Shown here piece after piece: positions 51,403 through 61,693 of a DNA stretch of 64,000 nucleotides. Each line of letters opens with the position of its first letter. The first letter of the stretch is position 1. Origin of the DNA: Cognaticolwellia sediminilitoris (GTDB lineage: Bacteria > Pseudomonadota > Gammaproteobacteria > Enterobacterales > Alteromonadaceae); the NCBI GenBank assembly GCA_002104535.1, contig NBOG01000007.1, positions 62,001 to 126,000 of the forward strand, given 5' to 3'. A program made the translations under genes and the position numbers. The notes beneath the pieces are model-generated. The model worked only from the letters and a program-made list of their open reading frames with translations. It did no database searches and was not told where the DNA came from.

Positions 51403-52038
51403 ATGTCATTGAATACAGAAAACGCAGAACTTTTTTATATCTACGATAGTCACTGCCCATGGAGTTATGCCTCTACCGTATTGGTTGAAAAAATATTAAG
51501 TGCTTTCCCTGCAATCAGTTTTAGAGCTATGCACATTGGCTATTACGATGGGGATAATAAAGTATCTCCAACGACCATTACTGCAGTAGGAGAATTTAGT
51601 AACGTGCCGTTTGGCAGTAATTATGTCGATACCCTAAATTACACAAAAGACTCAACATTAGCAGCCAACTTAATGGCTTGGGTTCAAAACAAGTCGGCAA
51701 AGTCGGCTTTTGAATTATTGACCAAGTTACAGCACGCACATTTTATTTTAGGTAATGAATTGGCTGATAAGGAAAGCGTCATTGATATAATCGATGAACT
51801 TAAATTGTCACCACCAGCAAAATGTCTACAATCAAATAAGTTAACTAAAGACGCTGAATTTGCTATTCATGACATTATTGAAATACAAGAGCTGATTGGC
51901 ACTCAAGCAATTCCAGCGATGCTTTTGGCCTACAATGAAAGCTTAGTGCTACTAAACCACAACCTGTATTTAGAAAATCCTGACGCTATTGTCGAGGCGG
52001 TTAAGGTTGAGTTGAATAGCCTTTCGTCAAAAAGTTAA
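51403..52038 (+). CDS. DsbA-family thioredoxin-fold protein with CPWS site
   Basis: A 211-residue protein with YIYDSHCPWSYAS at the N-terminus and a cis-Pro segment (GTQAIPAML) near 177, matching the DsbA/2-hydroxychromene isomerase-like fold. The active site is C18-P-W-S21, so only one catalytic Cys remains; it cannot work as a CxxC oxidase. No signal peptide is seen, so a cytosolic glutathione-linked role is possible. Divergent from rpsB. Confidence 0.75.
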   Translation: MSLNTENAELFYIYDSHCPWSYASTVLVEKILSAFPAISFRAMHIGYYDGDNKVSPTTITAVGEFSNVPFGSNYVDTLNYTKDSTLAANLMAWVQNKSAKSAFELLTKLQHAHFILGNELADKESVIDIIDELKLSPPAKCLQSNKLTKDAEFAIHDIIEIQELIGTQAIPAMLLAYNESLVLLNHNLYLENPDAIVEAVKVELNSLSSKS

Positions 52039-52080
52039 CCATGGCCTGTATTTGTCTGGCCAAGTATTAATCAGTTTTCA

Positions 52081-52112
52081 GATAAGAGGGTTAACTTATT
52101 AACCTTCTTATC
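52081..52112 (+). terminator. Terminator-like hairpin after the DsbA-family gene
   Basis: A 14-bp stem with one mismatch (52081-52094 with 52099-52112) and CTTA loop lies 43 bp after the stop. The T run is poor. The rest of the gap up to map shows nothing else. Confidence 0.5.
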
Positions 52113-52336
52113 TTAATAAGTTAAATTTACAGCAATTCCCAAGTAAACTAACGTTACAGCTCACTTAATTATTTACTGTGAAGTTTTCGATTGGGAAAAG
52201 TCAAAAAAAACAGGTAAAATTACACGCAATTATTGTTTATCGATGCTAATTAATTTTCACAAAGAAAATAACAGCAGTAGTCGCTAAATATATTTTACCC
52301 TTATTACATTATTTACAGAGTTAGATTTGAGGTTTT

Positions 52337-53125
52337 ATGACAATTACGATAAAAGATCAGCAAGAAATTGAAAAAATGAGAATTGCGGGAAAGCTTGCTG
52401 CAGATGTATTGGAAATGATTGAGCCTCATGTTAAAGCTGGTGTTACTACCGACGAACTTAACACGATTTGTGCCGAGTACACTGAAAAAGTCCAAAATGC
52501 GATATCTGCACCGTTAAACTATCATGGCTTTCCAAAATCAATTTGTACATCAGTTAACCACGTTGTTTGTCATGGTATTCCTAACGATATTCCATTAGTG
52601 GATGGCGATATTATCAATATTGACATTACAGTCATTAAAGACGGCTACCACGGTGATACTAGTAAAATGTTTTTAATTGGCGATACTTCACCAGAAGACA
52701 ACCGTCTTTGTCGTATTACTCAAGAAGCTTTATATATTGGTTTGAAAAAAGTTAAATCGGGTAACACTTTTGGCGAAATCGGCACAGCCATTCAAAAGTT
52801 CATCAAAAAATCGGGCCGTTACTCTATTGTAAAAGAATATTGTGGTCACGGTATTGGCAAAGAATTTCATGAAGAGCCACAAATTGTTCATTATAAGAAT
52901 AATGACAATGAAAAAATGCAAGAAGGTATGTGTTTTACCGTTGAGCCAATGATTAATCTTGGTCGAGCCAATACTTTACTCGATAAAGAAGACAACTGGA
53001 CGGTATATACTTTAGATGGCAAAAAGTCAGCGCAATGGGAACATACCGTTGTAGTCACTAGAACCGGTTGTGAAGTTTTAACCCTTCGTAAAGATGATAC
53101 GATACCTCGAATACTGCATAACTAA
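52337..53125 (+). CDS. map: Type I methionine aminopeptidase
   Basis: A 262-residue enzyme that removes the initiator Met. The five metal ligands sit in NIDITVIKDGYHGDTS (two Asp), GHGIGKEFHEEP (His), FTVEPMIN (Glu) and QWEHTVVVT (Glu). It lies between rpsB (divergent) and glnD, the common gammaproteobacterial order. Confidence 0.97.
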   Translation: MTITIKDQQEIEKMRIAGKLAADVLEMIEPHVKAGVTTDELNTICAEYTEKVQNAISAPLNYHGFPKSICTSVNHVVCHGIPNDIPLVDGDIINIDITVIKDGYHGDTSKMFLIGDTSPEDNRLCRITQEALYIGLKKVKSGNTFGEIGTAIQKFIKKSGRYSIVKEYCGHGIGKEFHEEPQIVHYKNNDNEKMQEGMCFTVEPMINLGRANTLLDKEDNWTVYTLDGKKSAQWEHTVVVTRTGCEVLTLRKDDTIPRILHN

Positions 53126-53224
53126 GTTTAAATAAATATAACTAAATTGCTGTTTGCATAGTAACTTATCTCATTACTATGCAATTTTCGCTAATGGGAA
53201 TATTGCTAAATATATGAGAGCTTA

Positions 53225-55852
53225 TTGTTGAATACACCATCATTAATCCCAGAAAGTTATTGTGACGCTCTAGCCATCAGCGCACCGACCTTAACTAGCG
53301 CACAATTTTGCTCACTCAGCCAAGAGTTTTTGCAATGGCAGCTCGAACAATTCCCTATTAGTGAAGTAACATCTCTAGTAGCCGCAAGAGCCTATTTTGT
53401 AGACCTTATTTTAACTAAACTTTGGTGCCAACATCACCTCGACGAATACCAAATTAGCTTAGCCGCCGTTGGTGGCTATGGACGCCGAGAACTTCACCCC
53501 TACTCTGATGTAGATATTTTATTAATTACTCAAGATATCATTGAAGATGAATTAGCTGAAAAAATATCAGCATTTATAACGCAACTTTGGGATGTAAAAC
53601 TTGATATTGGTCACAGCGTTCGCAGTATAAAAGAATGCCTTAACCAAGCGATTGATGATGTAACCATCGCAACAAATTTAATGGAAATGCGTCAAATTTG
53701 TGGGAACGAGTCATTAGTCTCTCAATTACAACCGTTGTTGATTGAGGATATATTTTGGACCTCAGAAAAGTTTTTTATCGCCAAGCGCGATGAACAATAT
53801 AAACGCCATAAACAGCACCATGGTGCATCATATACCCTTGAGCCAAATCTAAAGTCTAACCCTGGTGGCCTGCGTGATATTCAAACCATTGGCTGGGTTG
53901 CCAAACGCCACTTTATGGCAGATACGCTTGAGCAGTTAATCGACCACCAATACCTGACTAGCAATGAATTTTTTGAATTAATTGAATGTCAGGATTACTT
54001 ATGGCGCATGCGTTGTGCCTTGCATTTTATTGCTGGACGCAATGAAAACCGCTTGTTATTTGATTACCAAGCAGATGTTGCTGAATTAATGGGCTTTGGT
54101 GATGGTGGAAAGCTTGCGATAGAACGTATGATGAAGCGGTTTTTCCGCATTATTTCTCGCGTTTCTGAGCTAAACAGAATGCTTTTACAGCATTTTGAAT
54201 ATGCGATTTTAAATGAGAAGAAGCACAGTAAAGAGATTGTGCTTAATGAAGATTTTGTCATTATAGATGGACAAATTAAAGTCTGTAATAAACGCGTTTT
54301 CACACGGTCCACCATGATCATGGAAATGTTTTTACTGATAGCTCAGCATAAAGAAATTACTGACTTACATCCTGAAACGTTACGTCTTATGCGTAATGCT
54401 CGACGTCGTTTAGTCTCTGGCATGGTCGACTATGAACGTTGTCGAGAAATATTTATTGCCTTAATTAAACACCCTCGTGGCTTAGGTTTAGCATTTACGC
54501 TAATGCATCGACACTCTATTATTGGCGCTTATTTACCTCAATGGCGAAATATTGTCGGCCAAATGCAATTTGATTTATTTCACGCCTATTCTGTCGACGA
54601 GCATAGTTTTCGTTTATTGAAAAATCTATATCGCTTTAGCCAGCCTAAGCATAATGACGAATATCCATTATGTAGTAAAATTGTTCAACGCATACGCAAG
54701 CCAGAGTTACTTTACTTTGCAGGTATATTTCATGACATTGCAAAAGGTCGTGGCGGCGATCATGCAAAACTTGGCGCAATCGACGCATTAGACTTTGCAA
54801 AGATCCATAAATTAGGCGATCACGATGGCCGTATGATCTCTTGGTTGGTTGAAAAGCATTTATTAATGTCAGTAACAGCACAGCGCAGAGATATTTCAGA
54901 CCCTGATGTCATCAAAACTTTTGCTGAAATTGTTCGCGATGAGGCGCATCTTGACTATTTATATTGTTTAACCGTTGCCGACATGCGCGCCACGAACGAA
55001 AGCTTATGGAATAGTTGGAAAGCTAATTTACTTGAAGACTTATACTACAGCACTAAGCGTGCCTTTAGGCGTGGTCTTGAAAAACCAGTCGATTTAAGAG
55101 CAAAAATCAGAGAAAACCAACGACTTGCCAGTGAAATATTAGCGATACAAGATGTTGATCAAGAGCGCTTAACGCAATTATGGAAAGAATTTAAAGCAGA
55201 TTATTTTTTACGCTACTCACCTGAGCAAATTGCTTGGCATTTTCAGCATATTTTGTCGCATAACAAAGCTAAACCTTTAGTTATTATAAGCCCGAAACCT
55301 TATCGAGGTGGCACCGAGGTATTTGTCTATACCCAAGATAAACCTAATATATTTTTTAATATTGTTTCATTACTCGGTGCTAAAAAACTGTCTATTCATG
55401 ATGCTAAAATCACCACAAATAAATCAGGTTACACTGCCAATACCTTTGTAGTTTTAGACAACCGCAATAAAGCTATTAATGATAGTGCGAGAGCGCTCAG
55501 CATTGCACGCTCATTAAGTAGCAGGTTAGCGTCGAAACAAATTCGTATTAAGCCTAAGCCAATAGCAAAAAGGTTTCGTCAATTTAAAGTGCCTACCCAT
55601 GTTAGTTTCATTGAAGGCACAACAAAGAACCGTACTATGTTAGAAATCGTCGCGTTAGATCATCCAGGTCTTTTAGCGAATATTGCCGCTATTTTTCAAA
55701 AATGTAAAATACAAATACATTCAGCTAAAATAACCACCTTCGGCGAAAAAGCCGAAGATGTTTTTACCGTTTCAAATATAGACAACCAAGCATTAACTCA
55801 CGAGCAAAAAGACGCTTTAGAAGCGATGCTTTGTGCTGAAAGCCCACGATAA
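53225..55852 (+). CDS. glnD: Bifunctional uridylyltransferase/uridylyl-removing enzyme GlnD
   Basis: An 875-residue nitrogen sensor that uridylylates PII proteins when glutamine is low and reverses this when it is high. The nucleotidyltransferase motif is [19 protein letters not shown] (about 80-98), the HD domain [12 protein letters not shown] (about 503-514), and two ACT domains occupy the last 190 residues. Start is TTG at 53225 or the adjacent TTG at 53228; both follow GAGAG. Confidence 0.96.
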   Translation: MLNTPSLIPESYCDALAISAPTLTSAQFCSLSQEFLQWQLEQFPISEVTSLVAARAYFVDLILTKLWCQHHLDEYQISLAAVGGYGRRELHPYSDVDILLITQDIIEDELAEKISAFITQLWDVKLDIGHSVRSIKECLNQAIDDVTIATNLMEMRQICGNESLVSQLQPLLIEDIFWTSEKFFIAKRDEQYKRHKQHHGASYTLEPNLKSNPGGLRDIQTIGWVAKRHFMADTLEQLIDHQYLTSNEFFELIECQDYLWRMRCALHFIAGRNENRLLFDYQADVAELMGFGDGGKLAIERMMKRFFRIISRVSELNRMLLQHFEYAILNEKKHSKEIVLNEDFVIIDGQIKVCNKRVFTRSTMIMEMFLLIAQHKEITDLHPETLRLMRNARRRLVSGMVDYERCREIFIALIKHPRGLGLAFTLMHRHSIIGAYLPQWRNIVGQMQFDLFHAYSVDEHSFRLLKNLYRFSQPKHNDEYPLCSKIVQRIRKPELLYFAGIFHDIAKGRGGDHAKLGAIDALDFAKIHKLGDHDGRMISWLVEKHLLMSVTAQRRDISDPDVIKTFAEIVRDEAHLDYLYCLTVADMRATNESLWNSWKANLLEDLYYSTKRAFRRGLEKPVDLRAKIRENQRLASEILAIQDVDQERLTQLWKEFKADYFLRYSPEQIAWHFQHILSHNKAKPLVIISPKPYRGGTEVFVYTQDKPNIFFNIVSLLGAKKLSIHDAKITTNKSGYTANTFVVLDNRNKAINDSARALSIARSLSSRLASKQIRIKPKPIAKRFRQFKVPTHVSFIEGTTKNRTMLEIVALDHPGLLANIAAIFQKCKIQIHSAKITTFGEKAEDVFTVSNIDNQALTHEQKDALEAMLCAESPR

Positions 55853-55882
55853 CTTTACCAAATGAATACTAGGAATCTCCTG

Positions 55883-56713
55883 ATGTCAGATTTACAAAAT
55901 ATAATTGAACAAGCATTTGAAGAACGCATGAACATTACTCCTACAACCGTTTCTTCTGAAGTGAAACAAGCGGTTTTAGATGCTTTAGCGGCCCTAAATA
56001 ATGGTTCAGCTCGTGTAGCAGAAAAAATCGCCGGTGAATGGGTTGTACATCAATGGCTTAAAAAAGCAGTTTTACTCTCATTTCGAATTTGGGATAACGA
56101 AGTTATTGATGGCGCTGAGAGCAAATATTTCGATAAAGTACCGATGAAATATACTGATTACAGCCATGCTGACTTTGAAGCAGACGGTGTTAGAGTTGTG
56201 CCAGGCGCTTCAGTTAGAACCGGTAGTTTTATCGGCAAAAACGTCGTTGTTATGCCAAGTTTCGTCAACATTGGCGCATATGTTGATGAGGGTTGTATGG
56301 TTGACGGTTGGGCTACTGTAGGCTCTTGCGCTCAAATTGGTAAAAACGTACATTTGTCAGGTGGCGTTGGTATTGGCGGTGTACTTGAACCGCTACAAGC
56401 TGGCCCGACAATTATTGAAGACAATTGTTTTATTGGCGCGCGCTCAGAGATTGTAGAAGGTGTTGTAGTTGAAGAAGGCGCGGTGATATCGATGGGTGTT
56501 TATATCGGTCAAAGTACCCGTATATTTGATCGTGAAACCGGCGAAATTCATTACGGTAGAGTCCCTGCTGGCTCTGTGGTTGTGCCAGGCAACTTACCAT
56601 CAAAATGTGGTACTTATAGTTTATATGCCGCTATCATTGTGAAAAAAGTAGATGCTAAAACACGTGCGAAAGTTGGCATAAACGCGCTGCTTCGCTCTGT
56701 ATCTGAAGAGTAA
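55883..56713 (+). CDS. dapD: Tetrahydrodipicolinate N-succinyltransferase
   Basis: A 276-residue hexapeptide-repeat enzyme of lysine and diaminopimelate synthesis. The frame extends back to 55862, but [20 protein letters not shown] at 55883 has AGGA upstream and fits the family N-terminus. Helical N-terminal domain, beta-helix (about 105-230) and C-terminal [17 protein letters not shown] are normal. Follows glnD by 30 bp, as in E. coli. Confidence 0.97.
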   Translation: MSDLQNIIEQAFEERMNITPTTVSSEVKQAVLDALAALNNGSARVAEKIAGEWVVHQWLKKAVLLSFRIWDNEVIDGAESKYFDKVPMKYTDYSHADFEADGVRVVPGASVRTGSFIGKNVVVMPSFVNIGAYVDEGCMVDGWATVGSCAQIGKNVHLSGGVGIGGVLEPLQAGPTIIEDNCFIGARSEIVEGVVVEEGAVISMGVYIGQSTRIFDRETGEIHYGRVPAGSVVVPGNLPSKCGTYSLYAAIIVKKVDAKTRAKVGINALLRSVSEE

Positions 56714-56777
56714 TTCACTTCATTATTTTAGCTAATCTCTCAAATGAAATAGTAAGAGTTCAGCCATTAATAAATAC
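56714..56777. other. Start of the dapD downstream gap (56714-57030)
   Basis: The gap holds the dapD terminator at 56778-56815. Beyond it, to 57030, I see AT-rich DNA with no frame or clear promoter for the small lipoprotein gene. Confidence 0.4.
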
Positions 56778-56815
56778 AATAGCACTTACTTTTATGAAGT
56801 AAGTGCTATTTTTTT
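56778..56815 (+). terminator. Intrinsic terminator after dapD
   Basis: AATAGCACTTAC and GTAAGTGCTATT form a stem of at least 12 bp with a T run of seven or more. Confidence 0.88.
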
Positions 56816-57030
56816 GACACTCTTCTAAAAATAACAATCTCACACAAGACTTCACATCTGGTCGTGATAATCCCATATGTTGCCCTCAATTTTAAAGTGA
56901 ACAATATTACTTTAAAATCAGTAAATTAAATAACCACCCCCGACTGCTATACCAATAAATCCTAGCCAATAATACAATTGGCATAACCCTTGCGATAGTG
57001 CTAATAAGACTAATTAATCATTAAAGCATT

Positions 57031-57360
57031 ATGAAAAAATTAACCCTATTGATCGCTATCTTTATTGTCACATTGTTATCGGCTTGCACGTCAACGCAAA
57101 AAATTGCAGTGACAAAGAAACCACTCATTTCAGATCATTATTTAATGCTCAGTCTGCTCAATCGCGCAATGACACAAGATCAACAAATGATGCTTGCATT
57201 TGCAGAGCAGCGAGAAAAATATCAATTTCCCTACTTTGTTCAACCTGTTGAAATAAAAGGTCCAAAAAGCGAAGCTTATCCTGTCAAAAGAGCAAAACAC
57301 AATTACAGTAACCTTATTGCACAAGACTTTAATTCTGTGCAAATCAGTGGGCCTAATTAG
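57031..57360 (+). CDS. Small predicted lipoprotein, function unknown
   Basis: A 109-residue protein with a classic lipoprotein signal: MKK start, hydrophobic core and LSAC lipobox, giving Cys19 as the lipidated residue. The mature part is basic, with two short helices (about 37-65) and a Tyr/Pro-rich region. I recognise no family. Convergent with truC, only 34 bp away. Confidence 0.7.
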   Translation: MKKLTLLIAIFIVTLLSACTSTQKIAVTKKPLISDHYLMLSLLNRAMTQDQQMMLAFAEQREKYQFPYFVQPVEIKGPKSEAYPVKRAKHNYSNLIAQDFNSVQISGPN

Positions 57361-57394
57361 TCCACTATCAGCTTATATTTAGCAATAATTTCGA

Positions 57395-58165
57395 TTATTT
57401 AAACTCTTCAGACTGCCAATTAAATTCAGTAAAAACCTGTTGCCACTGCGCATCAAATTCCGCATTAATTGAAATATTCAAACCTGATACTGGGTGAATA
57501 AAACTAATGCTTTTCGCGATTAACATTAAACGTTTAAAACCAAAATAATCGCCAAAAAATGGGTTTTGTTTATTATCACCATAATTAATATCACCAATAA
57601 TCGGGTGTCGTAAATGTGCAAGATGCCGACGTATTTGGTGCCTGCGACCAGTATGGGGTTGGCATTTAATCAACGAATACCGCACGCTTGAAAACTTCCC
57701 TAAAGCAATAGGTAGCGTTGCAACGGCGACTGATTGATAATGGGTTTGTGCACTTTGTGGCTCTTTATCACGACTGACATTTTTATCGCCTAATTCGTCC
57801 AACTTTTCTTTTAATGGATAATCAATCAAACCAGAATTAAGCAGGTGTCCACGCGTTAGCGCGTAATAAGTTTTATCTATCTTCCTGTCACTAAATGCTT
57901 GTCCCATCAAACGAGCAACATCTTGAGTTAAAGCAAAAAGTAATACACCTGAGGTCGGTCTATCAAGTCGGTGTAAAGGATAAACATATTGACCTATTTG
58001 ATCGCGGATAAGCTGTAGGGCAAAATAAATTTCATCTTTATCCATAAAGCTACGATGAACAAAAAGTCCTGCCGGTTTGTCGACAGCAACAATGTATTCA
58101 TCTTGATATAGAATATTCAAATGGGGTTTATCAACGATAACTGCGCCAGCATTTATTAAGGCCAT
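57395..58165 (-). CDS. truC: tRNA pseudouridine(65) synthase TruC
   Basis: A 256-residue RluA-type enzyme that modifies U65 of tRNA-Ile and tRNA-Asp. The catalytic Asp is in PLHRLDRPTSGVLLF; GRRHQIRRHLAHLRHPIIGD matches E. coli TruC closely, including the following GD...QN stretch. The N-terminal 14 residues before LNILYQDEYIVAVDKP are extra, and a later start cannot be excluded. Divergent from the DUF3549 gene. Confidence 0.92.
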   Translation of the reverse strand: MALINAGAVIVDKPHLNILYQDEYIVAVDKPAGLFVHRSFMDKDEIYFALQLIRDQIGQYVYPLHRLDRPTSGVLLFALTQDVARLMGQAFSDRKIDKTYYALTRGHLLNSGLIDYPLKEKLDELGDKNVSRDKEPQSAQTHYQSVAVATLPIALGKFSSVRYSLIKCQPHTGRRHQIRRHLAHLRHPIIGDINYGDNKQNPFFGDYFGFKRLMLIAKSISFIHPVSGLNISINAEFDAQWQQVFTEFNWQSEEFK

Positions 58166-58361
58166 ACGTTTAAATACTTCTCTTGGATGTTAATGTTAAT
58201 TGCTAAAGTAGTAGCTTCGATAAGCAATGCTGTAAGTACTATTTTGTCACCACTTCGATTGATAATCCATCAAGATAAACGGTGGAGTTAACGCACTAAT
58301 AGCCCTATAATAACGCGCCTCAATAACTTATCTCAACTTATAAAAGTGTTAATATTATTCT

Positions 58362-59402
58362 ATGAGTACAACTTCAGACACTATTCCGTCAATATCGGCT
58401 TTACTGAGCTTATCTGATTCTCAATATCGAATTTACGATATTGGCCGACGTGTAGATAAAATATCAAAAGAGCAGTTTGAAAGAATTGAAGCCGCTCAAT
58501 TACCCTATCCATACCCGATTCAAGGGCATGCCTTGCTCGCGATTGCATTTTGGCAAAAACAATCAACTAGCCCATACCTATGGTTTGTAAAACTTCCTTT
58601 AGATGAGAGAGGTTTATTAAATCAAGGCGCTAGAAATCATTTTATAGCGATTATTATCGAAGCACTTGGTGAAAACCTTTCGGTTAATCCAACAGAGCAA
58701 CAAGAAGCATTGCTAAAGAAAAATCCATATCACTTTACCCCTGCGCAATACAAATTAGCGGCGGTTAACAGCATTGTATCTAAGTCATTAAAGCAATCTG
58801 CTAGTAAGTTTTATGTACCGGCTCAAACATATTTATCAGGTGTAAATGGTTGGGACGCTTGGCCTGAAGTCGGTGTTCAGGGGGTAGCTGATTTTGCTTT
58901 TAGATTAAGTGAAACTGACAACGCTAAAGTTTTAACGGATGCTTTGCATATACTGCCAGAAGAAGTTTTACTGCCGTTATGCTCTGCATTAGAAAATATT
59001 ATATTACCTGCGGATGTAATTCAGCAAATAACAACACGTTTTCAATTGGCACAGTCAAACGAAAAGCACACTGAGTCTATTGCGTTATTGCGTGCATTAG
59101 CATCAAGTACTCAAAATCCATTTAGTGAACAATGCATCACTAATTTATTAACTCGTGATAGTTTAAACAACGATATCTTGATCATCATTGCAGGTCGTTT
59201 ATGGCCAATTCTGGCTGATGAAGCATTACTGTTTATTTATTTAGAACATTTAACTAAAGAAAACGATAATGAGTTGTTCTCTGCAATTTTTAAAGATTTA
59301 GTTGCAATCCCCATGATACGCCCCGTACTATTGCAAGCAATTCGCTCACCAAAACGCAGCCCGGCTTTAGCACAAGCTATTGGTATGTTGTTTAAAGATT
59401 AG
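58362..59402 (+). CDS. DUF3549 family protein
   Basis: A 346-residue soluble protein. The N-terminal SISALLSLSDSQYRIYDIGRRVDKIS and the following WFVKLPLDERGLLNQGARNHF are features I associate with DUF3549, found in Vibrio, Shewanella and relatives next to truC and DUF3301. The C-terminal half is helical, HEAT-like. Function unknown. Followed 8 bp later by the DUF3301 gene. Confidence 0.8.
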   Translation: MSTTSDTIPSISALLSLSDSQYRIYDIGRRVDKISKEQFERIEAAQLPYPYPIQGHALLAIAFWQKQSTSPYLWFVKLPLDERGLLNQGARNHFIAIIIEALGENLSVNPTEQQEALLKKNPYHFTPAQYKLAAVNSIVSKSLKQSASKFYVPAQTYLSGVNGWDAWPEVGVQGVADFAFRLSETDNAKVLTDALHILPEEVLLPLCSALENIILPADVIQQITTRFQLAQSNEKHTESIALLRALASSTQNPFSEQCITNLLTRDSLNNDILIIIAGRLWPILADEALLFIYLEHLTKENDNELFSAIFKDLVAIPMIRPVLLQAIRSPKRSPALAQAIGMLFKD

Positions 59403-59410
59403 AGATTAGC

Positions 59411-59713
59411 ATGGAAAATATTTACTACTTATTATTTATTGGCTTACTTTTTTGGTATTTCGTTTATTTACGTAAAGTATCAGAATATGCACGATCGCAT
59501 GCCGATAAGTACTGCCAGCAAGAAAACTTACAGTTCTTAGCTATCGCGCGCCAATCAAGTCGTTTTCGGTTTTCTAAACAATTTGGGCCGCATTGGCTCA
59601 GTAGTTTCGAATTTGAATTTAGTGGCGATGGTGAGTCAACGTATAATGGTACGATGACACTTCGAGGCTATAAACTGGATAATATCGACACTCCAGCCTA
59701 TCGAGTTAACTGA
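59411..59713 (+). CDS. DUF3301 family protein
   Basis: A 100-residue protein with one N-terminal membrane helix (about 4-20) and a small cytosolic beta domain containing CQQENLQFLAIARQSSRFRF and GTMTLRGYKL. These fit DUF3301. Co-transcribed with the DUF3549 gene; no role known. Confidence 0.8.
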   Translation: MENIYYLLFIGLLFWYFVYLRKVSEYARSHADKYCQQENLQFLAIARQSSRFRFSKQFGPHWLSSFEFEFSGDGESTYNGTMTLRGYKLDNIDTPAYRVN

Positions 59714-59731
59714 TTTATTTTTGGAGGTTTT

Positions 59732-60847
59732 GTGCAGTTTTTTAAGTCACTTTTCTGCTGGCAGGGATTCGATAACCGTCTTCGTTTTATCTCGGTAAGT
59801 GTCAGTTGTTACCTTTTATTTATACTTTTCAATCAAGTTTTTAGTGACTCCGCATTAATCACAAGCTTTGTTTTATCAGTATTTTCAATAATATACTTAG
59901 CCACAACACGTCGTCGATTAAATGATATAAAGCTACTACTAAAGTGGACTTTTGCCCCTGCAGTCAGCTTTTTAATTTGCGGTTTACTGGTAATATTTAC
60001 CGACAACAATATTACTAGTTGGTTGTTATTCTTATCATTATCCCCAGTGTTATGGTTGGTTACTTATCCAAGTAAACACAAAAGAACTTATATTTTAGGC
60101 TATGACGGCCCCGTTGATTTGACTCATTTACATCAAGAGACAAAAGTACGTTCCGTTCATAATAAAAGAGTAGAGCCTACTATTGATAGTCTTCATGTTA
60201 ATACAGAGTTAGTAAAAGACGACGCCACAGACAATTCTAATACTCCTCATGCAAACGATTCAATAAATAACGGTCGTCATTCAACTTCAAATACCCAGCA
60301 CCAAGATGACTTAGCCCAGAGAGTTCGTTTAGCGCTTGTTAATTACAAATATAGCCGAATAATTTTCGCTATTGTCATTATTTTGTTGCTGTTGTCACTG
60401 ATCAGCTCATTACTTGTTACGTCATCAACACAAGAAGAATCTGCCAAAGTTCAATCTAGCGATGTTATAGAAGCTGCAGATAAATTCCAACATATGATCA
60501 CCCTACCAAATAACTTCACCGTCATGTTTTCAGCATCGCAAGCCCTCGTTTTAACATGGCCTGCCGATGTAGAAGACAACCAAGAAATTTGGTCACTGTC
60601 GAATGCGCAAGGCGATAAAAGTTGTACATCCATCGACTTCAATTCTGCAGTAGCAATTAGAACTTACCGAGTTAAAGTTGAGCAAAACAGTTATTACGCC
60701 TATTTTTCACCATTAGATACTCAAGCACTTATTAAAAATATTGCTTTTAAAAATAGCTTCACACTTTGTGGTTACAACTTTTCACTTAAAGGTAGTCAAG
60801 TAACATTAGGTAAATCACCTTTCTATGCTAATTTAATTGAGTATTAG
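59732..60847 (+). CDS. Predicted membrane protein with DUF805-like N-terminus
   Basis: A 371-residue protein starting at GTG with GGAGG upstream, 18 bp after the DUF3301 gene. The first 120 residues hold about four helices and a TRRRLNDI motif reminiscent of DUF805 membrane proteins. A polar, Asn/His/Asp-rich linker (about 135-195) follows. Then a further helix (about 210-230) precedes a C-terminal soluble domain with two cysteines that could form a disulfide. I do not recognise the C-terminal domain. Confidence 0.65.
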   Translation: MQFFKSLFCWQGFDNRLRFISVSVSCYLLFILFNQVFSDSALITSFVLSVFSIIYLATTRRRLNDIKLLLKWTFAPAVSFLICGLLVIFTDNNITSWLLFLSLSPVLWLVTYPSKHKRTYILGYDGPVDLTHLHQETKVRSVHNKRVEPTIDSLHVNTELVKDDATDNSNTPHANDSINNGRHSTSNTQHQDDLAQRVRLALVNYKYSRIIFAIVIILLLLSLISSLLVTSSTQEESAKVQSSDVIEAADKFQHMITLPNNFTVMFSASQALVLTWPADVEDNQEIWSLSNAQGDKSCTSIDFNSAVAIRTYRVKVEQNSYYAYFSPLDTQALIKNIAFKNSFTLCGYNFSLKGSQVTLGKSPFYANLIEY

Positions 60848-61220
60848 AGAAGCTGATTTTAAGTAAGAAAAGCAGCTCATCAAACTATATTTAACCCTAA
60901 CCTTTGTACTGTCATGTACTAATAGTCCATTATATTGACACAAATGTGGCTATGCTAATTATGCCAATATTCACCTATTCATATGACGAAGAAGCGATAG
61001 GACTAAACTATTGATAATTTTTCAAGGTCTTGACATTAATATTTACTTTACAAGTATTAAGCTTTTATTAACTTGACCTGAGGTGAACTGATAGCTTTCT
61101 TAATGATTGAATGGTAATCGTTGAGGGCTGATGTTAGCTAGATTCATACTAAGAATTAAATGTTATTTTTACTGATGCTTTTACGGTATGAACTACGAAT
61201 GATCAAGCTAAAATTAAAAT
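60848..61220. other. Intergenic stretch without recognised features
   Basis: AT-rich sequence between the membrane-protein gene and the 3' end of the CsrB-like RNA. No credible reading frame, repeat or terminator for the membrane-protein gene was found. Confidence 0.4.
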
Positions 61221-61525
61221 AAAAAAAATGCGGTTCAAAGAACCGCATTTCTTATAACTAGCTTATATGCATCCTGCATAAAAATATAATGATCCCGCTT
61301 CATCCATAAAGAGCTGTCCCTAGCCTTTCCTAGCAAACCATTTGCTGTCCATATTATCCATAACAATAACTATCCTAGTTACATCAATTGTCTACTCTTA
61401 CCATCCTGGTAACTGTTCCTTGACAATTTTTCCTTCTATCCTTGCGAGACATCCTATCTCTTCGCTAAACTAAGCGTCCTATTGGTATTCCTTACCGTTG
61501 TTTGTAATCCCTTCGTCTCCTTGAC
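61221..61525 (-). ncRNA. csrB: CsrB-family small RNA (CsrA-sequestering)
   Basis: Read on the minus strand, this stretch of about 305 nt carries 17 GGA trinucleotides: eleven AGGA, three GGGA and three TGGA, many placed to fall in short hairpin loops. It ends in a GC-rich hairpin, AAATGCGGTTC paired with GAACCGCATTT around CTTT, followed by eight T residues (61221-61250). Repeated GGA motifs plus a terminal Rho-independent terminator define CsrB/CsrC/RsmZ RNAs, which bind many CsrA dimers and free their mRNA targets. A sigma70 promoter and a GacA/UvrY-type box lie upstream. No protein frame fits. The exact 5' end is inferred from the promoter. Confidence 0.85.
61226..61250 (-). terminator. 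Intrinsic terminator of the CsrB-like RNA
   Basis: An 11-bp stem with a 3 to 4-nt loop, followed on the minus strand by a run of eight T residues (61228-61221), forms the 3' end of the sRNA. Confidence 0.88.
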
Positions 61526-61532
61526 AAATGTA

Positions 61533-61560
61533 ATATTAGACTAAACCAAAACATTTCAAA
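61533..61560 (-). promoter_or_regulatory. Predicted promoter of the CsrB-like RNA
   Basis: -35 TTTGAA (61555-61560), a 16-bp spacer and -10 TAATAT (61533-61538) on the minus strand. Transcription would begin near 61525, just before the first AGGA motif. Confidence 0.6.
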
Positions 61561-61693
61561 GTAGACAATTTAAAATAATCTGAATATTAATTGCACCAAC
61601 CGAACAAAATAAAATTTTAAACACTGAAAAACAATAACTTACGGATATCGCATTGCTAAGAGGTGTAATCAAAAACACCATATCCTACAACAT

